A stretch of 64,000 nt of DNA from Sporolactobacillus vineae DSM 21990 = SL153 (GCF_000377985.1 NZ_KB899042.1:248001-312000), one strand, 5' to 3'. Counted from the stretch's first letter, positions 46,001 through 55,291 are shown. Numbers and translations are program-made. The notes: generated by a model from the letters alone, not told the origin.

Positions 46001-46314
46001 GCCTGATTCATATCCTGATTGTATCCGTACTCAACAACAACTGAAGAAGTGCCGCTGGACGATGTGGAACTGACATTCTGCACACCCGGCATCGTCCGCA
46101 GCTTTTGCTCAACCGGTTGTGTAATACTGCTGTCGACCTCATCCGGGGTTGCCCCGGGATACAGCGTCGAGACGCTGACAACCGGGATGGAGAAATTCGG
46201 CATGGTCTCCATTTTCATGTGTGTGCCCGCGTAAATACCGCCGACAATGACGACAAGGGTGAGTAGCCAGACGGCAAGCTTATTCTTCATGGAAAAAGAG
46301 ATGATTTTTCGCAA
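43048..46314 (-). CDS. RND-family efflux transporter (SwrC/AcrB type)
   Basis: A 1088-residue RND exporter resembling B. subtilis SwrC (YerP). Helix 1 (LAVWLLTLVVIVGGIYAG) is followed by STLYPGATPDEVDSSITQPVEQKLRTMPGV, the porter domains, helices 2-6 with IAIGRVVDDSIVVIENIYRRM (the intramembrane aspartates used for proton coupling), a second porter half, and helices 8-12 ending in MLIGIVITNAVVLIDRVIHKEKAGL. An unusual Gln/Ser/Gly-rich insert lies at about residues 248-313. The start is a TTG at 46314 with GGAG eight bases upstream; a GTG at 46323 is possible. No adaptor or outer membrane gene accompanies it, as expected for a Gram-positive RND protein. Substrate unknown; SwrC exports surfactin-like lipopeptides. 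Confidence 0.9.
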   Translation of the reverse strand: MRKIISFSMKNKLAVWLLTLVVIVGGIYAGTHMKMETMPNFSIPVVSVSTLYPGATPDEVDSSITQPVEQKLRTMPGVQNVSSTSSSGTSSVVVEYGYNQDMNQAVNDIKQAVDQLTLPDQAEKPNVMRISMDAMPVYAVSVTAGNESPETLSDRVKNNLLPAIQGVGGVSSVTLSGQQVQSIQIAFKDASLKKYGLDSNTVVNLIKGYNVSTPLGLYTIDKSQKSVVVNGNIRSVNDLKNLRIPYTPTSGAALQNGTGQTAASGSSSAAQSSGMSGLQQSAAGQGMSQSSGTTAQTAGQSRNQASQAQSQQLPTVKLSELARVTLQKQAESISRTNGKPSIGLSVVKGQDANTVDVVNGVKQKVSQFKKDYPGIEAVSMYDQGQPITQSVATMVEKAIFGALFAMLVILLFLRNIRTTLISVISIPLSLLIALLVLKQLNVTLNIMTLGAMTIAIGRVVDDSIVVIENIYRRMSLSDEKLKGMELIREATHEMFIPIMSSTIVTIAVFLPMAMVTGVVGQIFLPFALTIVFSLLASLLVAITLVPMLADSLFKRGLKKKTRSEANPGGLAVFYRKVLNGALNHKLIVFSSAVIILIASLFLVPQIGASFLPEDQQKELILTYNPDPGQTVGDTKKVALKAEKYLESDKNMAKMEYSIGGADTSAMFQSADNQALFFVSYKDDTPNFSQVQQDKLKGLNKLTSQGKWKIQDFGSGSGSTNTLTLYVYGDSMKQLHKAAGNVLNLVQQDKNYSEADSSLSKAYDQYTITADQKKLGQNGITAGQIAQTLMASSNMSNTRALTTIRRSGGDLNVYLKAPSDSSISKIGDLTGKTITSPTGRQVRISDLATVNKGQSPQSVTKRNGKLYAQITAKVMAKNVSGATADLQKRIDKLNLPAGTSVSFSGVTQQMNDSFSQLGFAMLAAVIIVYFVLVVTFGGGLAPFAIFFSLPFAIIGSLIALLISGDTISVSSMIGALMLIGIVITNAVVLIDRVIHKEKAGLDTREALLEAAGTRIRPILMTAIATICALIPLAIGMEGSGGLISKGLAVTVIGGITSSTLLTLVIVPIVYETLMKLKRKLTRRKANTEV

Positions 46315-46526
46315 TGGATCCACTCCAAGTTATTTTTTTCGTCCTATGTGAAAAGACCGGCCGCACTCTGCGGGCACAATCTATAGTACCTCACCGATGA
46401 CCCTGGTTGATCAAGCCTCAGAATTAATCTCGCTAAGTCGCAGGTCTTATTTTCAGCTTCTTAATTGATCATAACCAGTTTAAATGAACAGAAAATGAAC
46501 AATCAGGTTATTTTTCCTGAGGGCTG

Positions 46527-46570
46527 TTTCCGCTGCAGATGCTCACTCACTGCGGTGCATCATGGTACCG
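46527..46570. repeat. Dispersed short repeat, copy 2
   Basis: TTTCCGCTGCAGATGCTCA at 46527-46545 matches the copy at 36202-36220 in 18 of 19 positions, with related sequence after it. It lies between addA and the RND gene, in an otherwise empty region of about 260 bp. Confidence 0.5.
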
Positions 46571-46582
46571 TCACGGTCCGGA

Positions 46583-49500
46583 TCAGCTGAACACGCCTTT
46601 ATAGGCGGTAAGATCGACAAAAAAGCCGCCGTCGAAAGCGTAAAGTCCAAGCAGGGTAACCGGCCGCTTCCAGATCTTTTCCACAGCCAGCCGGTAAAGG
46701 CCCAGCTGCAGCTGATAGCGTTTTTTTAATTCTGACTCGGCAGCTCCCGGTTCCGGAAATCTTCCGGTGACCCTGTCTGTTTTATAATCAAGCAGTATCA
46801 GTCCGTCCCCATCTTCAATAATGCAGTCGATGACCCCTTGAATCAAAACTTTTTCCTCGGCATCCGGACTGTTCTTCCCCCAGTCCGGGTACACTTCTCC
46901 AGCAGGAAGTGTGAGGCTGAACGGACATTCGCGAAGGACGCGTGCCGCTTCTTTCATTTTCCTGCCGACATCCGTGGATAAAAAGTCAAGAACCGCCTGA
47001 TAGTCCAGACTGGCTTCCTGTTCCGCCGTCAGAATTTCTTTAGCGACCAGGTCCTTGCCTTGCCTGCGCACATTCTCCGCGGTCTGCGCGTGAATCAGAT
47101 CAAGATGCTGCATCAGGATATGCAGAGCTGTCCCGCGCTCCGTCGGCGACAACGTGCCTTCCTGTAAAAAGCGCGGCCGGTCTCCGCCGATTGCCGGCAG
47201 CCGATCGGTCATCAGCCGGTCGTCCAGCCCTTCGCTGAAATAGTCCTGCTGGGATTTAATCTCCGTGACCGTCTGTTTTGCCATATATTGAGCAGCTCTT
47301 CGGTGCGGATCCTTCCATTCCAGCCTTCTGCGGATCTCGTCCTGCATGCCTGAATGGGAGACTACCGCCCGCCATTGCTTCATCCGGTTCAGCCGGTCGT
47401 TCTCTGCTTCCAGATGTACGGCCGGGCGGATCTCCAGATCTGTTGCCGGGATCAGCGTCACATTCCATTCAGACGGGTCGCGGGAAATCGCTGTCCGGTC
47501 CGGCGATCGGCCGCATAAGTCCTGAAGCACCGCCGACTGGCGATGACGCACAAGACACGGACCGATCCAGTCCAGAAAAGTGGCTGCCGTACGCCGCAGA
47601 TCATCGGGAAGCAGCCAGGCACGGTCATCAAGCGCAGATGCCCATCGCCTTGCCTTCTTCTCAGGGTCTTTGACTGCGCCGACAAGAATCAGCTTCTCGC
47701 GTGCCCGCGTCACAGCGACATAGAGAATACGCATTTCCTCCGCAACAGCATCCGCTGAAAGCTGCTCCTGGATCGCCAAATACGGGAGTGTCGGCACACT
47801 GATGCGCTCATCCGGATCGATCCAGCGCGTTCCGAATCCGAGTGTCTTATGCAGCAGTACCGGTCCGGAAAGGTCTTTCCGGTTGAACTTTCGGTCGATA
47901 CCGGTCAGGAAGACAACCGGAAATTCAAGACCTTTACTTTTATGAATCGTCATGATGCGCACGACGTCTTCCTGTTCACTCAGTGCCCGGGCTTCACCCA
48001 GATCGCCGCCTGTTTCCCGCATTCTGCTGATAAACCTGAGAAATCGGAAAAGTCCGCGGAACGAAGTCTTTTCATATAACCGGGCCCGGTCATAGAAAGC
48101 CTTCAGATTCGCCTGCCGCTGCGTGCCGCCGAAAAGTCCGCCGGCGTAATCGTAATAACCGGTGTCCCGGTAGATCTGCCAGACCAGTGCGGATACGGAA
48201 TGTGTTTTGGAAAAGTCCTGCCATGCCTCCAGCCGGGTCAGAAACCTTGAAAGTTTTCCGCTAAGCTCATCCTTATTTGTTGCTGCGTAAGCTTTCAATG
48301 CCGCAAAATAGGGGACCTGTTCACGGGAAATCCGGATCCGGGCAAGCTCGTCCCCGTTCAATCCGACAATTGGCGAACGCAGTACCGAGGCCAGCGGAAT
48401 ATCCTGAAACGAATTGTCGATGATCTGCAGAACGGACAGCATGACCGACACTTCCACCGTGTCAAAATAGCCTTTCGTCAGCTCTGCATAGGCAGGGATC
48501 CCATGGCTGCTCAGAACGTCCTTCATCACTGCAGCGGAGGTCGTCGCCGAGCGCATCAGGATCGCAATATCCCGGTATTGCAGCGGCCGCATCTGGTGGC
48601 TCTTGCGATCACAAACCTGAAAGGCAGGGTGCTTGCCGTCGCCGATCATCGCCTTGATTCGGTCACTGACCGCGGCCGCCTCAAGTTCCGTCGCATTATT
48701 GTCGCCACTGTCGCTGTCTTCCCCGGCGTCCTGATCCCGGCCTTCCTGAGACCGGTCGATCAGTTCGAGATCAACAGGCCGGTCGCCGTCAGGATAAGAC
48801 GCGCCGAACTTAAGCTCGGCCGCCTGATCGTAGTTCACGCCGCCTGACGATTCATCCATCGTCTGGCGGAAGAGAAAATTGGTTCCGTCAATGATCTCCC
48901 GGCGGCTTCGGAAATTGCTGGACAGGTCAATCTTCGCACCGCTGCTCCCTGTCGCAGAAAAAGCTTTGTATTTTACCCGGAACAGCCCCGGTTCGGCGAG
49001 CCGGAAACCGTAGATGCTCTGTTTGACATCGCCGACCATGAACAGGTTGCCTTCTGTACCGCCTTTTTTGACCAGTTTCAGAATGGCCTCCTGAACCCGG
49101 TTTGTATCCTGATATTCGTCAACCAGCACTTCCGCAAAGCGTTTCTGGTACTGCAGGGCAACAGCTGACGGCTTTTCATGATCCGGCGCGGCATCTTCAG
49201 CGCGAAGGACGCTCAGGCATTCGTGTTCCAGATCGGAGAAGTCGAGTACCCCTCTGCTCCGTTTTTCTGTACTGAATTGCCGGGTAAATTCCCTGACCAG
49301 CTGAACCAGCAGGCTGACCGAAGGCGCCATATCACGCACATCCTGAAGAAGTTCGTCTGAATTCCGGGCAAACCAGTCCTGCTGATACCCGGAAATGACC
49401 TTCTTCACCTGATCTCTCGTCTTTCTGACTTGATCCCGAATGGTTCTATCGATATTTTTCCCTGAGGCCGCGCGGAGTTTTGGAAAAGTAACCGCCGAAA

Positions 49501-50344
49501 CTGCCGCGCGAAGATTCTCCCAGCCGGCTTTCTTCAGAGTGAGCAGATGAGTGATCCGGTCAAGATCCCCGCTCAGCGTCTCTGCGTAAACTTCCGGACC
49601 CCCGGGTGCCTTGCATAAGGCAAGCGCACCCCGCAGCGCTTCAGCAGTCCCGGTAAGATTTATAAAGAAGGCTTTTTTCAATTCGCGGGTCCATGAAAAG
49701 TCGTCGATCGACTTCCCTTCATCCTGCTGATAGGCCGCGGGAAGACTGCCGAGCCATTGATTCGGCCAGGGATCGCTCATTGAAAAAGTATAGATTCTGA
49801 GTACCAGACTCCGGATCAGTTCATCACTGCGATCCCCGGAATATTGATCAACCAGCTTATAAAAATCGGCATCGCCTGCAGAATAATGGTTTTCGAGCAC
49901 GTCGTCCAGAACTTCTTCACGCAAAAGCCCTGCTTCAGTTTCATCCAAAAGACGGAAACCCGGATCGATGTCAAGCGTGTAATAATTTTTCTTGATTACC
50001 GACAGGCAGAATGCATGCAGCGTCATGATCGCTGCTTTACTGAGCAGCGTCTGCTGCGTTCGCAGGTACGGGTCGTCCGGGTGAGCGATTATCTGCTGAT
50101 CGAGCGCGCGGCCGATCCGCTCTCTCATCTCGGCTGCGGCAGCGTTCGTAAAAGTCACCACAAGCAGATCGTCAATACCGGTACGGTGGTCCGGACTGAG
50201 GATCTTCCGGATAATCCGTTCAACCAGCACGGCTGTTTTCCCGGATCCGGCGGCGGCGGCAACAAGCAGATCATGCCCTTCTTCGGTGATCGCCTGCCAC
50301 TGTTCATCCGTCCATTGACTGCCCTCAGGTTTCTTCATGGCCAT
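46583..50344 (-). CDS. addA: ATP-dependent helicase/nuclease subunit AddA
   Basis: A 1253-residue UvrD-like helicase with a C-terminal RecB nuclease domain. Walker A is AAAGSGKTAVLVERI (about 30-45), then motifs VTFTNAAAAEMRERI, VLVDEYQDTNRVQ, VGDVKQSIYGFR and IMTIHKSKGLEFPVVFL. The nuclease core is GVIDCIIEDGDGLILLDYKTDRV with the conserved D-x-K. AddAB unwinds and trims double-strand ends and recognises Chi. The ATG at 50344 has GGAGGAGG upstream and lies inside the 3' end of addB (20-base overlap), so the two are translationally coupled. A LexA-type box lies upstream of addB. Confidence 0.95.
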   Translation of the reverse strand: MAMKKPEGSQWTDEQWQAITEEGHDLLVAAAAGSGKTAVLVERIIRKILSPDHRTGIDDLLVVTFTNAAAAEMRERIGRALDQQIIAHPDDPYLRTQQTLLSKAAIMTLHAFCLSVIKKNYYTLDIDPGFRLLDETEAGLLREEVLDDVLENHYSAGDADFYKLVDQYSGDRSDELIRSLVLRIYTFSMSDPWPNQWLGSLPAAYQQDEGKSIDDFSWTRELKKAFFINLTGTAEALRGALALCKAPGGPEVYAETLSGDLDRITHLLTLKKAGWENLRAAVSAVTFPKLRAASGKNIDRTIRDQVRKTRDQVKKVISGYQQDWFARNSDELLQDVRDMAPSVSLLVQLVREFTRQFSTEKRSRGVLDFSDLEHECLSVLRAEDAAPDHEKPSAVALQYQKRFAEVLVDEYQDTNRVQEAILKLVKKGGTEGNLFMVGDVKQSIYGFRLAEPGLFRVKYKAFSATGSSGAKIDLSSNFRSRREIIDGTNFLFRQTMDESSGGVNYDQAAELKFGASYPDGDRPVDLELIDRSQEGRDQDAGEDSDSGDNNATELEAAAVSDRIKAMIGDGKHPAFQVCDRKSHQMRPLQYRDIAILMRSATTSAAVMKDVLSSHGIPAYAELTKGYFDTVEVSVMLSVLQIIDNSFQDIPLASVLRSPIVGLNGDELARIRISREQVPYFAALKAYAATNKDELSGKLSRFLTRLEAWQDFSKTHSVSALVWQIYRDTGYYDYAGGLFGGTQRQANLKAFYDRARLYEKTSFRGLFRFLRFISRMRETGGDLGEARALSEQEDVVRIMTIHKSKGLEFPVVFLTGIDRKFNRKDLSGPVLLHKTLGFGTRWIDPDERISVPTLPYLAIQEQLSADAVAEEMRILYVAVTRAREKLILVGAVKDPEKKARRWASALDDRAWLLPDDLRRTAATFLDWIGPCLVRHRQSAVLQDLCGRSPDRTAISRDPSEWNVTLIPATDLEIRPAVHLEAENDRLNRMKQWRAVVSHSGMQDEIRRRLEWKDPHRRAAQYMAKQTVTEIKSQQDYFSEGLDDRLMTDRLPAIGGDRPRFLQEGTLSPTERGTALHILMQHLDLIHAQTAENVRRQGKDLVAKEILTAEQEASLDYQAVLDFLSTDVGRKMKEAARVLRECPFSLTLPAGEVYPDWGKNSPDAEEKVLIQGVIDCIIEDGDGLILLDYKTDRVTGRFPEPGAAESELKKRYQLQLGLYRLAVEKIWKRPVTLLGLYAFDGGFFVDLTAYKGVFS

Positions 50345-53300
50345 GCTTGTCCTCCTCCTTTTCAGTCAGTTTCTGCAATATTTGATCGTCGGAAATTTTC
50401 TTCAGCTCCCGGAAATCATTACCGGGCTGAGACCGGTCAAACTGGCAGAACGACCGGTATGGGCAGAACGCGCAGGGAATGCGGTCTCTGAACTTAAAGG
50501 GAGCAATGCGTACGTCGCCCTCGGTGATTTTCTCACCGATGTCGGCAATAACCTTTTTCGTATGCACCTGAAGCGCCTGAAACTGCTCAGGGGTAGCCAG
50601 TGAGGAACTCTTCGTAAAGCTGCCGTCTTTCTTAATGCCGAAAGGCGCAACCTGTGAACGCGTCCCCGGCGCCAGCTCGTCGGTCAGCGCCAGTGCCTGC
50701 TGATCCTCCAGAAGAAGGCCCTTCATTTTAAAACTTTTGTAAAGGTCATTTTCAGCTTCATCCGTGGGGACTTTGCCGTTTAAGGCAAGCGAAGGATTAT
50801 GAACATGAAAATACAGGACGCCTGCCGGATGTGCCTGCACGCCAAGCCAGCGATTCGAGTGCGTCAGCACGACATCCAGATAGGTCAGCATCTGCAGGGC
50901 AAGTCCGTAATAGACATCGTTCAGATTTAAGTCCTTAAGTCCGGATTTGTAGTCGATAACCCGCAGGAAAACCCTCCGGTCCGGATCCTCAGCCCGGTCG
51001 ACCCGGTCAATCCGTCCGACAATTTCCATTTTGCAGCCGTTCTTAAGCGTAAAGTTCAGCGGAGGGAGCGGCTGTCCCGGTCCAAAGGGCAATTCCAGAC
51101 TGACCGGTGTAAAACCGCTCGTCTCGTCCTGGCGCTGCATGACCCGTGCCACGCGGGCAACGACCTGCTCCAGTTTGTGCTGCAGATATCGGTACCGGCC
51201 TGAACTGGACAGGATCCGGCGCTGAAGGTGCGGCGCCAGCGTATCCACGGTTTTCTCAGCCAGTTCGTCGCAGGCTTCCGGTGACAGATCCCGCCAGCGC
51301 CGGTGATGCTTCATCAGCGATTCGGTCATCTTCTTTATCGCCAGATGAAAGAGCTGTCCGATATCCGGGGCGGCCAGCTGGAAGATGTCCCGCTCCTGCA
51401 GCTTCAGTCCATACGAGGCAAACTGTGAGAACGGACAGGCACTGTACAGTTCCATACGGGAAACACTGGCAAGCAGGGTATCCCCGTAGAGCTGATGCGC
51501 CGTCTCTGTACTCAGATATTCCTCATTTGTTGCAAACAGTCCGGAAAGCGTACGCCGGGCAAATGGCTTCCATTCCGCATGTGCGGTAAACCAGTTGTAT
51601 ATATCCCACCAGAGATCGGCAATCTTATAGCCCCTGCGCCAGTCACGGATCTGGGACGTCAGATAACCGAGTGTCTTCCGGGGGGCATTGACAAAACCAA
51701 GCTGCTCCGGTTCTGCTAATGAGCGGGGTTCAGTCAGAGCGAGCCGGACATGAAGATCGGAGAATGTCCGCCGCATTCTCCCGATCAGCGGGGACGGCTT
51801 CAGATTTTCTCCGCCTTCGGAAGCAAGCGGATAGGAAAGATACAGCCATTCTTCAGGCAGTGTCAGTGCCCGGTAGGCCAGTTCTTTTTCCAGAGCCATC
51901 TGGCTGTGCTCATCATCACCCGACTGCAGGCCCTGACGTTCGAGCTGTTCACGATCCTCACCGGTCAGCAGCCCGTGATCCGATGGTTTGGCCGGGATGA
52001 CGCCTTCGTTCACCCCAAGAAGAAAGACGGCCTTCGGATTGGTTGAACGCATACGGTCCATACTGCCGATCAGAACCTGGTCCAGCGCCGGAGGTACAAG
52101 GGCAAATTCCAGCTGATCAAGCCCTGTATCCATAATCTCGGTAAACAGACGGTCGCTGATCGGTTCATCTCCCGCACCTTCGACACACTGGTCGAGCAGA
52201 TCAAGCACTGCTTTCCAGACCTGACTGTGCTCTTTCGCTTCCGAAAGCCGGTCGGCGCGGGCCGACATTGCCGCCATCTGCTCAAGTTTTTCCGGCACGG
52301 CGCAGGCAACCAGAAAGTCATAGACCGCTTTACATTTGCCTTGGACATCCGCTGCTGCACGGATCTGTTTTTCCATTCGGCTGATCGGACGCGCTACGAT
52401 CGCGCGCCAGTGATTAATCTCCTGCTGCGCCTTCAGCTCTTCGTGGGTCACTTCTTTTTCTGATTCCTGAAGTCCTCGATAGACGCGGTACGTCCACGGT
52501 TCCGGATCGGTCCATTTCTTCTCGCCGAAGATGCCATAGGCCATCACATAGTTCTCCAGCTGGCTCAGCGATTCGCGCGCGTCTTGCAGAACCGCGCCTT
52601 CCGGAATCAGAAGATCCGTTTTGATGCAGCGGAAAACCGAGTCATACTGCCAGTTTTTCTGTACCGTCTCCAGAGCTGAACGGATCAGCTCAATCAAAGG
52701 ATGCTGCTTCATCGGCCGCTTCCGGTCGATAAATATCGGAATCCCATAATCCGCGAAAACCGTTTCAATCAGGTCATGATAATCGTCAAGATCACGAACC
52801 AGCACGGTGATCTCCCGAAAACGGAGATGCCGGTCTCTGACGAGTGCGATCAGATTCCGTGCCGCCTGCTCGACTTCTTCACGCCGGTTGACGGCTTCAG
52901 TCAGAATCAGCCCGTCGGCTTTTTCAGCGACTGGCCTGGTAAAATTCCCGGAGAGCAGATTCAGTCTTTTCAGAGCCGGCGTTTTCGCCCGGACGACGTC
53001 TCGCAGAATCACCGGCGGTTCCATAGCCAGCTGCTGTGCGGCAGCCATTTCACGAAATTTCATATAGAGCAAAGCGGGGTGACGGAATACGGAGAATTCA
53101 TCCGGCGGCCGGTCGTACGCCTGATCCGTTCCCAGCACGATGGTTGTACGCCGGCACACGGCCATCAGCTGACCCACGACGACCTGCTCTTCAGGGGTCA
53201 TGGTCTGAAAGCCGTCAATCCACAGTTCCGCCTGCTTCAGAAAATTTGTTTCCGGTATCTTCCGGGCCATCAGGATCAGATAATCCGTATTGTCGACATA

Positions 53301-53837
53301 CTTTCCTTCCAATTCCTTCTCCAGAGCTTCATAAACGATCGCCAGATCATGAAGCTTATCCCTTAAGAGCATCCTTTCCGGTGACTGTTCCTTCTCCAGA
53401 GCCTCCGACTGATCAGCAAGCTGCCCGGGCGTGAGACAGTAACTTTTCATTTCGGCAAGCGTCTGCCCAAGCAAGTCATAAAATCCGGTCTGCGCCGAGG
53501 CTTTGCGAAACAAATGCAGCTTTTCACTGTTTCCGGAAATGATTCTCTGAAGCATCATCGACAGCCCGACATTGTTCAGATGAATCCGCGTGGCTCCGCC
53601 TGTGCGCTGCAGCACGCGCAGGGCCAGACGCGGAATGCTGTACACGTTCAGCCGCGTCATGCCGCTGAACCCCGGCGCAGCCGCAAAAGCATATTCCATG
53701 CTGAACGTCATATGCTCCGGAACAAGATAAACCAAGGGTGTCCCGGACGGATTATCAGACAATTGTTTTCTGATTTCTTTCATACACAGGGTGGTCTTAC
53801 CCGTACCCGGTCGTCCAAGAATAAATCGTACCGACAT
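50325..53837 (-). CDS. addB: ATP-dependent helicase/nuclease subunit AddB
   Basis: A 1170-residue subunit of AddAB. The N-terminus has an intact Walker A, RFILGRPGTGKTTLCMKEI, and the C-terminal nuclease domain has FLRVIDYKSGLKDLN. Four cysteines of the iron-sulfur staple are visible: one in MELYSACPFSQFASY and three in CAFCPYRSFCQF (C-x2-C-x5-C). AddB supplies the second nuclease and Chi recognition. AGGGGGC precedes the ATG. It starts the addB-addA operon; the promoter at 53936-53964 carries a LexA-type box. Confidence 0.95.
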   Translation of the reverse strand: MSVRFILGRPGTGKTTLCMKEIRKQLSDNPSGTPLVYLVPEHMTFSMEYAFAAAPGFSGMTRLNVYSIPRLALRVLQRTGGATRIHLNNVGLSMMLQRIISGNSEKLHLFRKASAQTGFYDLLGQTLAEMKSYCLTPGQLADQSEALEKEQSPERMLLRDKLHDLAIVYEALEKELEGKYVDNTDYLILMARKIPETNFLKQAELWIDGFQTMTPEEQVVVGQLMAVCRRTTIVLGTDQAYDRPPDEFSVFRHPALLYMKFREMAAAQQLAMEPPVILRDVVRAKTPALKRLNLLSGNFTRPVAEKADGLILTEAVNRREEVEQAARNLIALVRDRHLRFREITVLVRDLDDYHDLIETVFADYGIPIFIDRKRPMKQHPLIELIRSALETVQKNWQYDSVFRCIKTDLLIPEGAVLQDARESLSQLENYVMAYGIFGEKKWTDPEPWTYRVYRGLQESEKEVTHEELKAQQEINHWRAIVARPISRMEKQIRAAADVQGKCKAVYDFLVACAVPEKLEQMAAMSARADRLSEAKEHSQVWKAVLDLLDQCVEGAGDEPISDRLFTEIMDTGLDQLEFALVPPALDQVLIGSMDRMRSTNPKAVFLLGVNEGVIPAKPSDHGLLTGEDREQLERQGLQSGDDEHSQMALEKELAYRALTLPEEWLYLSYPLASEGGENLKPSPLIGRMRRTFSDLHVRLALTEPRSLAEPEQLGFVNAPRKTLGYLTSQIRDWRRGYKIADLWWDIYNWFTAHAEWKPFARRTLSGLFATNEEYLSTETAHQLYGDTLLASVSRMELYSACPFSQFASYGLKLQERDIFQLAAPDIGQLFHLAIKKMTESLMKHHRRWRDLSPEACDELAEKTVDTLAPHLQRRILSSSGRYRYLQHKLEQVVARVARVMQRQDETSGFTPVSLELPFGPGQPLPPLNFTLKNGCKMEIVGRIDRVDRAEDPDRRVFLRVIDYKSGLKDLNLNDVYYGLALQMLTYLDVVLTHSNRWLGVQAHPAGVLYFHVHNPSLALNGKVPTDEAENDLYKSFKMKGLLLEDQQALALTDELAPGTRSQVAPFGIKKDGSFTKSSSLATPEQFQALQVHTKKVIADIGEKITEGDVRIAPFKFRDRIPCAFCPYRSFCQFDRSQPGNDFRELKKISDDQILQKLTEKEEDKHGHEET

Positions 53838-53935
53838 CTCACGAAGCCCCCTGAAATGACATCTTTCAAAATCTTTTCTTAATTATACCGTAAATTTGCG
53901 GTTGAAAAATCATCTTGTCTGTGTCCCGAACTAAT

Positions 53936-53964
53936 AAAGTACAGGAACATATGTTCTTTTGCAA
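53936..53964 (-). promoter_or_regulatory. addBA promoter containing a LexA (SOS) box
   Basis: On the minus strand TTGCAA (53964-53959) and TACTTT (53941-53936) are spaced by 17 bases; the spacer holds the palindrome GAAC-ATAT-GTTC (53945-53956), which fits the Bacillus LexA/DinR consensus GAAC-N4-GTTC. A TATAAT at 53882-53887 could be a second -10. Confidence 0.7.
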
Positions 53965-54033
53965 GCTAAAAAAGAAGGAATGGTAAGAAGCGTCCATTTC
54001 TCCTTCATCATCAGCATTATGTAGCGACTTTGT

Positions 54034-54327
54034 TTACGATTGACGGTATTTTCCGACTTTTTCCTGAATCGATGTCCCCTGAGGACGAAAATGAATCTTC
54101 ACTTCCGCGGCAACTTCATCCGCACCGGCACTGACCGTCGCATAGACCGTCTTCTTCACGACGTCAAGCAGTTCGTCAAGTTCTCCTTCAAGGACTGTTT
54201 CCAGGGCATCGACCTCATAGGTCACACCGGATTTCTGAATCTCCTCAATTGCCTTGTCCACCAGGCCATAAGTATCCTTGTCCCTGGAAAAAGGCAGGAT
54301 TTGCAAACCGACATTGCATTTTGGCAT
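54034..54327 (-). CDS. Thiamine-binding protein (MTH1187/YqgV family)
   Basis: A 97-residue protein of the MTH1187/YqgV family: CNVGLQILPFSRDKDTYGLVDKAIEEIQKSGVTYEVDALETVLEGELDELLDVVKKTVYATVSAGADEVAAEVKIHFRPQG. Such ferredoxin-like-fold proteins bind thiamine or its pyrimidine part, perhaps as sensors or carriers in thiamine metabolism. The ATG at 54327 is eight bases after GGAGG; an in-frame GTG nine bases earlier overlaps it. No other thiamine genes are adjacent. It is convergent with nothing and lies upstream of addB in the same direction. Confidence 0.82.
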   Translation of the reverse strand: MPKCNVGLQILPFSRDKDTYGLVDKAIEEIQKSGVTYEVDALETVLEGELDELLDVVKKTVYATVSAGADEVAAEVKIHFRPQGTSIQEKVGKYRQS

Positions 54328-54403
54328 ATGCGCCACCTCCGGATCTGAGCATCATCCGTACCGAGCGTTCACAGGCATGACGGATAACTTCTCTGTCTTT
54401 ATC

Positions 54404-55051
54404 TTAGCGGCTCCGGTGCCGTTGATCAATAAGTATGATCATCATCGCGGACAGTGCGACAACAACACCGCCCATACTGTACCCGGCGAGAATGTCTGTA
54501 AAATAATGGACCCGGAGAAAAGGACGGCTGAATCCGATGAGTGCGATCATCATCAGACAGGCAGCAATCCAGATGATTTTCAGCCATTTAACCGGAATCA
54601 GCGGGGCAATCAGCACAATCAGAAGTCCGTAAACCGTCATGGCATTCATGGCATGCCCGCTTGGAAAACTGTACCCGCCGGCATACACCAGATGGGGAAA
54701 GTCCGGCCGGTCCCGCTGCACCCACATTTTGAGCAGTTCGTTAAGCTGTCGTTCAGAAAAAAATGCCGCAAGAAGCACGATCGGGGCAATCAGCCGCTTC
54801 CGAATCAGCAGGAACAGCACCGACGCGGTAAGGAGCCATGTTAGTGCCTTTGTTGCCCCAAAATCGGTCAGCCACACGAACCAGGCAGTGAGCGGCGCGG
54901 ATCGCAGCGGATCAAGCAGACGAATCAGCCCGCGGTCCAGTGATAACACCTGCGGCAGCCTGATCGCCAGCACGAGAATGATAAAAAGCAGCAGACCGGT
55001 AAGTGCGACCCATAGCCATATGGATAGAAAACGTCTTTTGTTCTCGTTCAT
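54404..55051 (-). CDS. PAP2-family membrane phosphatase
   Basis: A 215-residue protein with six membrane helices. The PAP2 triple signature is present: KMWVQRDRP (KxxxxxxRP), YSFPSGHAM (PSGH) and GFSRPFLRVHYFTDILAGYSMG (SRxxxxxHxxxD). Bacterial PAP2 enzymes of this length hydrolyse undecaprenyl pyrophosphate, phosphatidylglycerophosphate or other lipid phosphates. Whether this is a BcrC/PgpB-type enzyme cannot be decided. It is followed by the MTH1187 gene in the same orientation. Confidence 0.9.
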   Translation of the reverse strand: MNENKRRFLSIWLWVALTGLLLFIILVLAIRLPQVLSLDRGLIRLLDPLRSAPLTAWFVWLTDFGATKALTWLLTASVLFLLIRKRLIAPIVLLAAFFSERQLNELLKMWVQRDRPDFPHLVYAGGYSFPSGHAMNAMTVYGLLIVLIAPLIPVKWLKIIWIAACLMMIALIGFSRPFLRVHYFTDILAGYSMGGVVVALSAMMIILIDQRHRSR

Positions 55052-55262
55052 GATCTGTCCACCCTCTCGATCATCTCAACGGCTCCGATAAGCTGACATT
55101 ATTTTACACAGTACCTGATCAGACAGGAAGGAAGTCATTACGAAAAGTCTGTCCCTATAGAGTGTATGCCCGTTCACCGGTAATCAGACGATTAAAAGAT
55201 TCAGGCCGGGAGAGGAGTACATGGCCGGCCATCGGTGAATCAGCGGGTGCAGGACGTCACGA

Positions 55263-55291
55263 TTGTTGTCCGGCGACGCCTTCCGTATAAT
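55263..55291 (+). promoter_or_regulatory. Promoter of the OsmC-family gene
   Basis: TTGTTG (55263-55268) and TATAAT (55286-55291) are spaced by 17 bases, 34 bases before the start codon. Confidence 0.6.

Noticed and set aside
52701-53366. Rightward 221-codon ORF opposite addB
   Set aside because: Antisense to an intact AddB; composition is that of a frame shadow.
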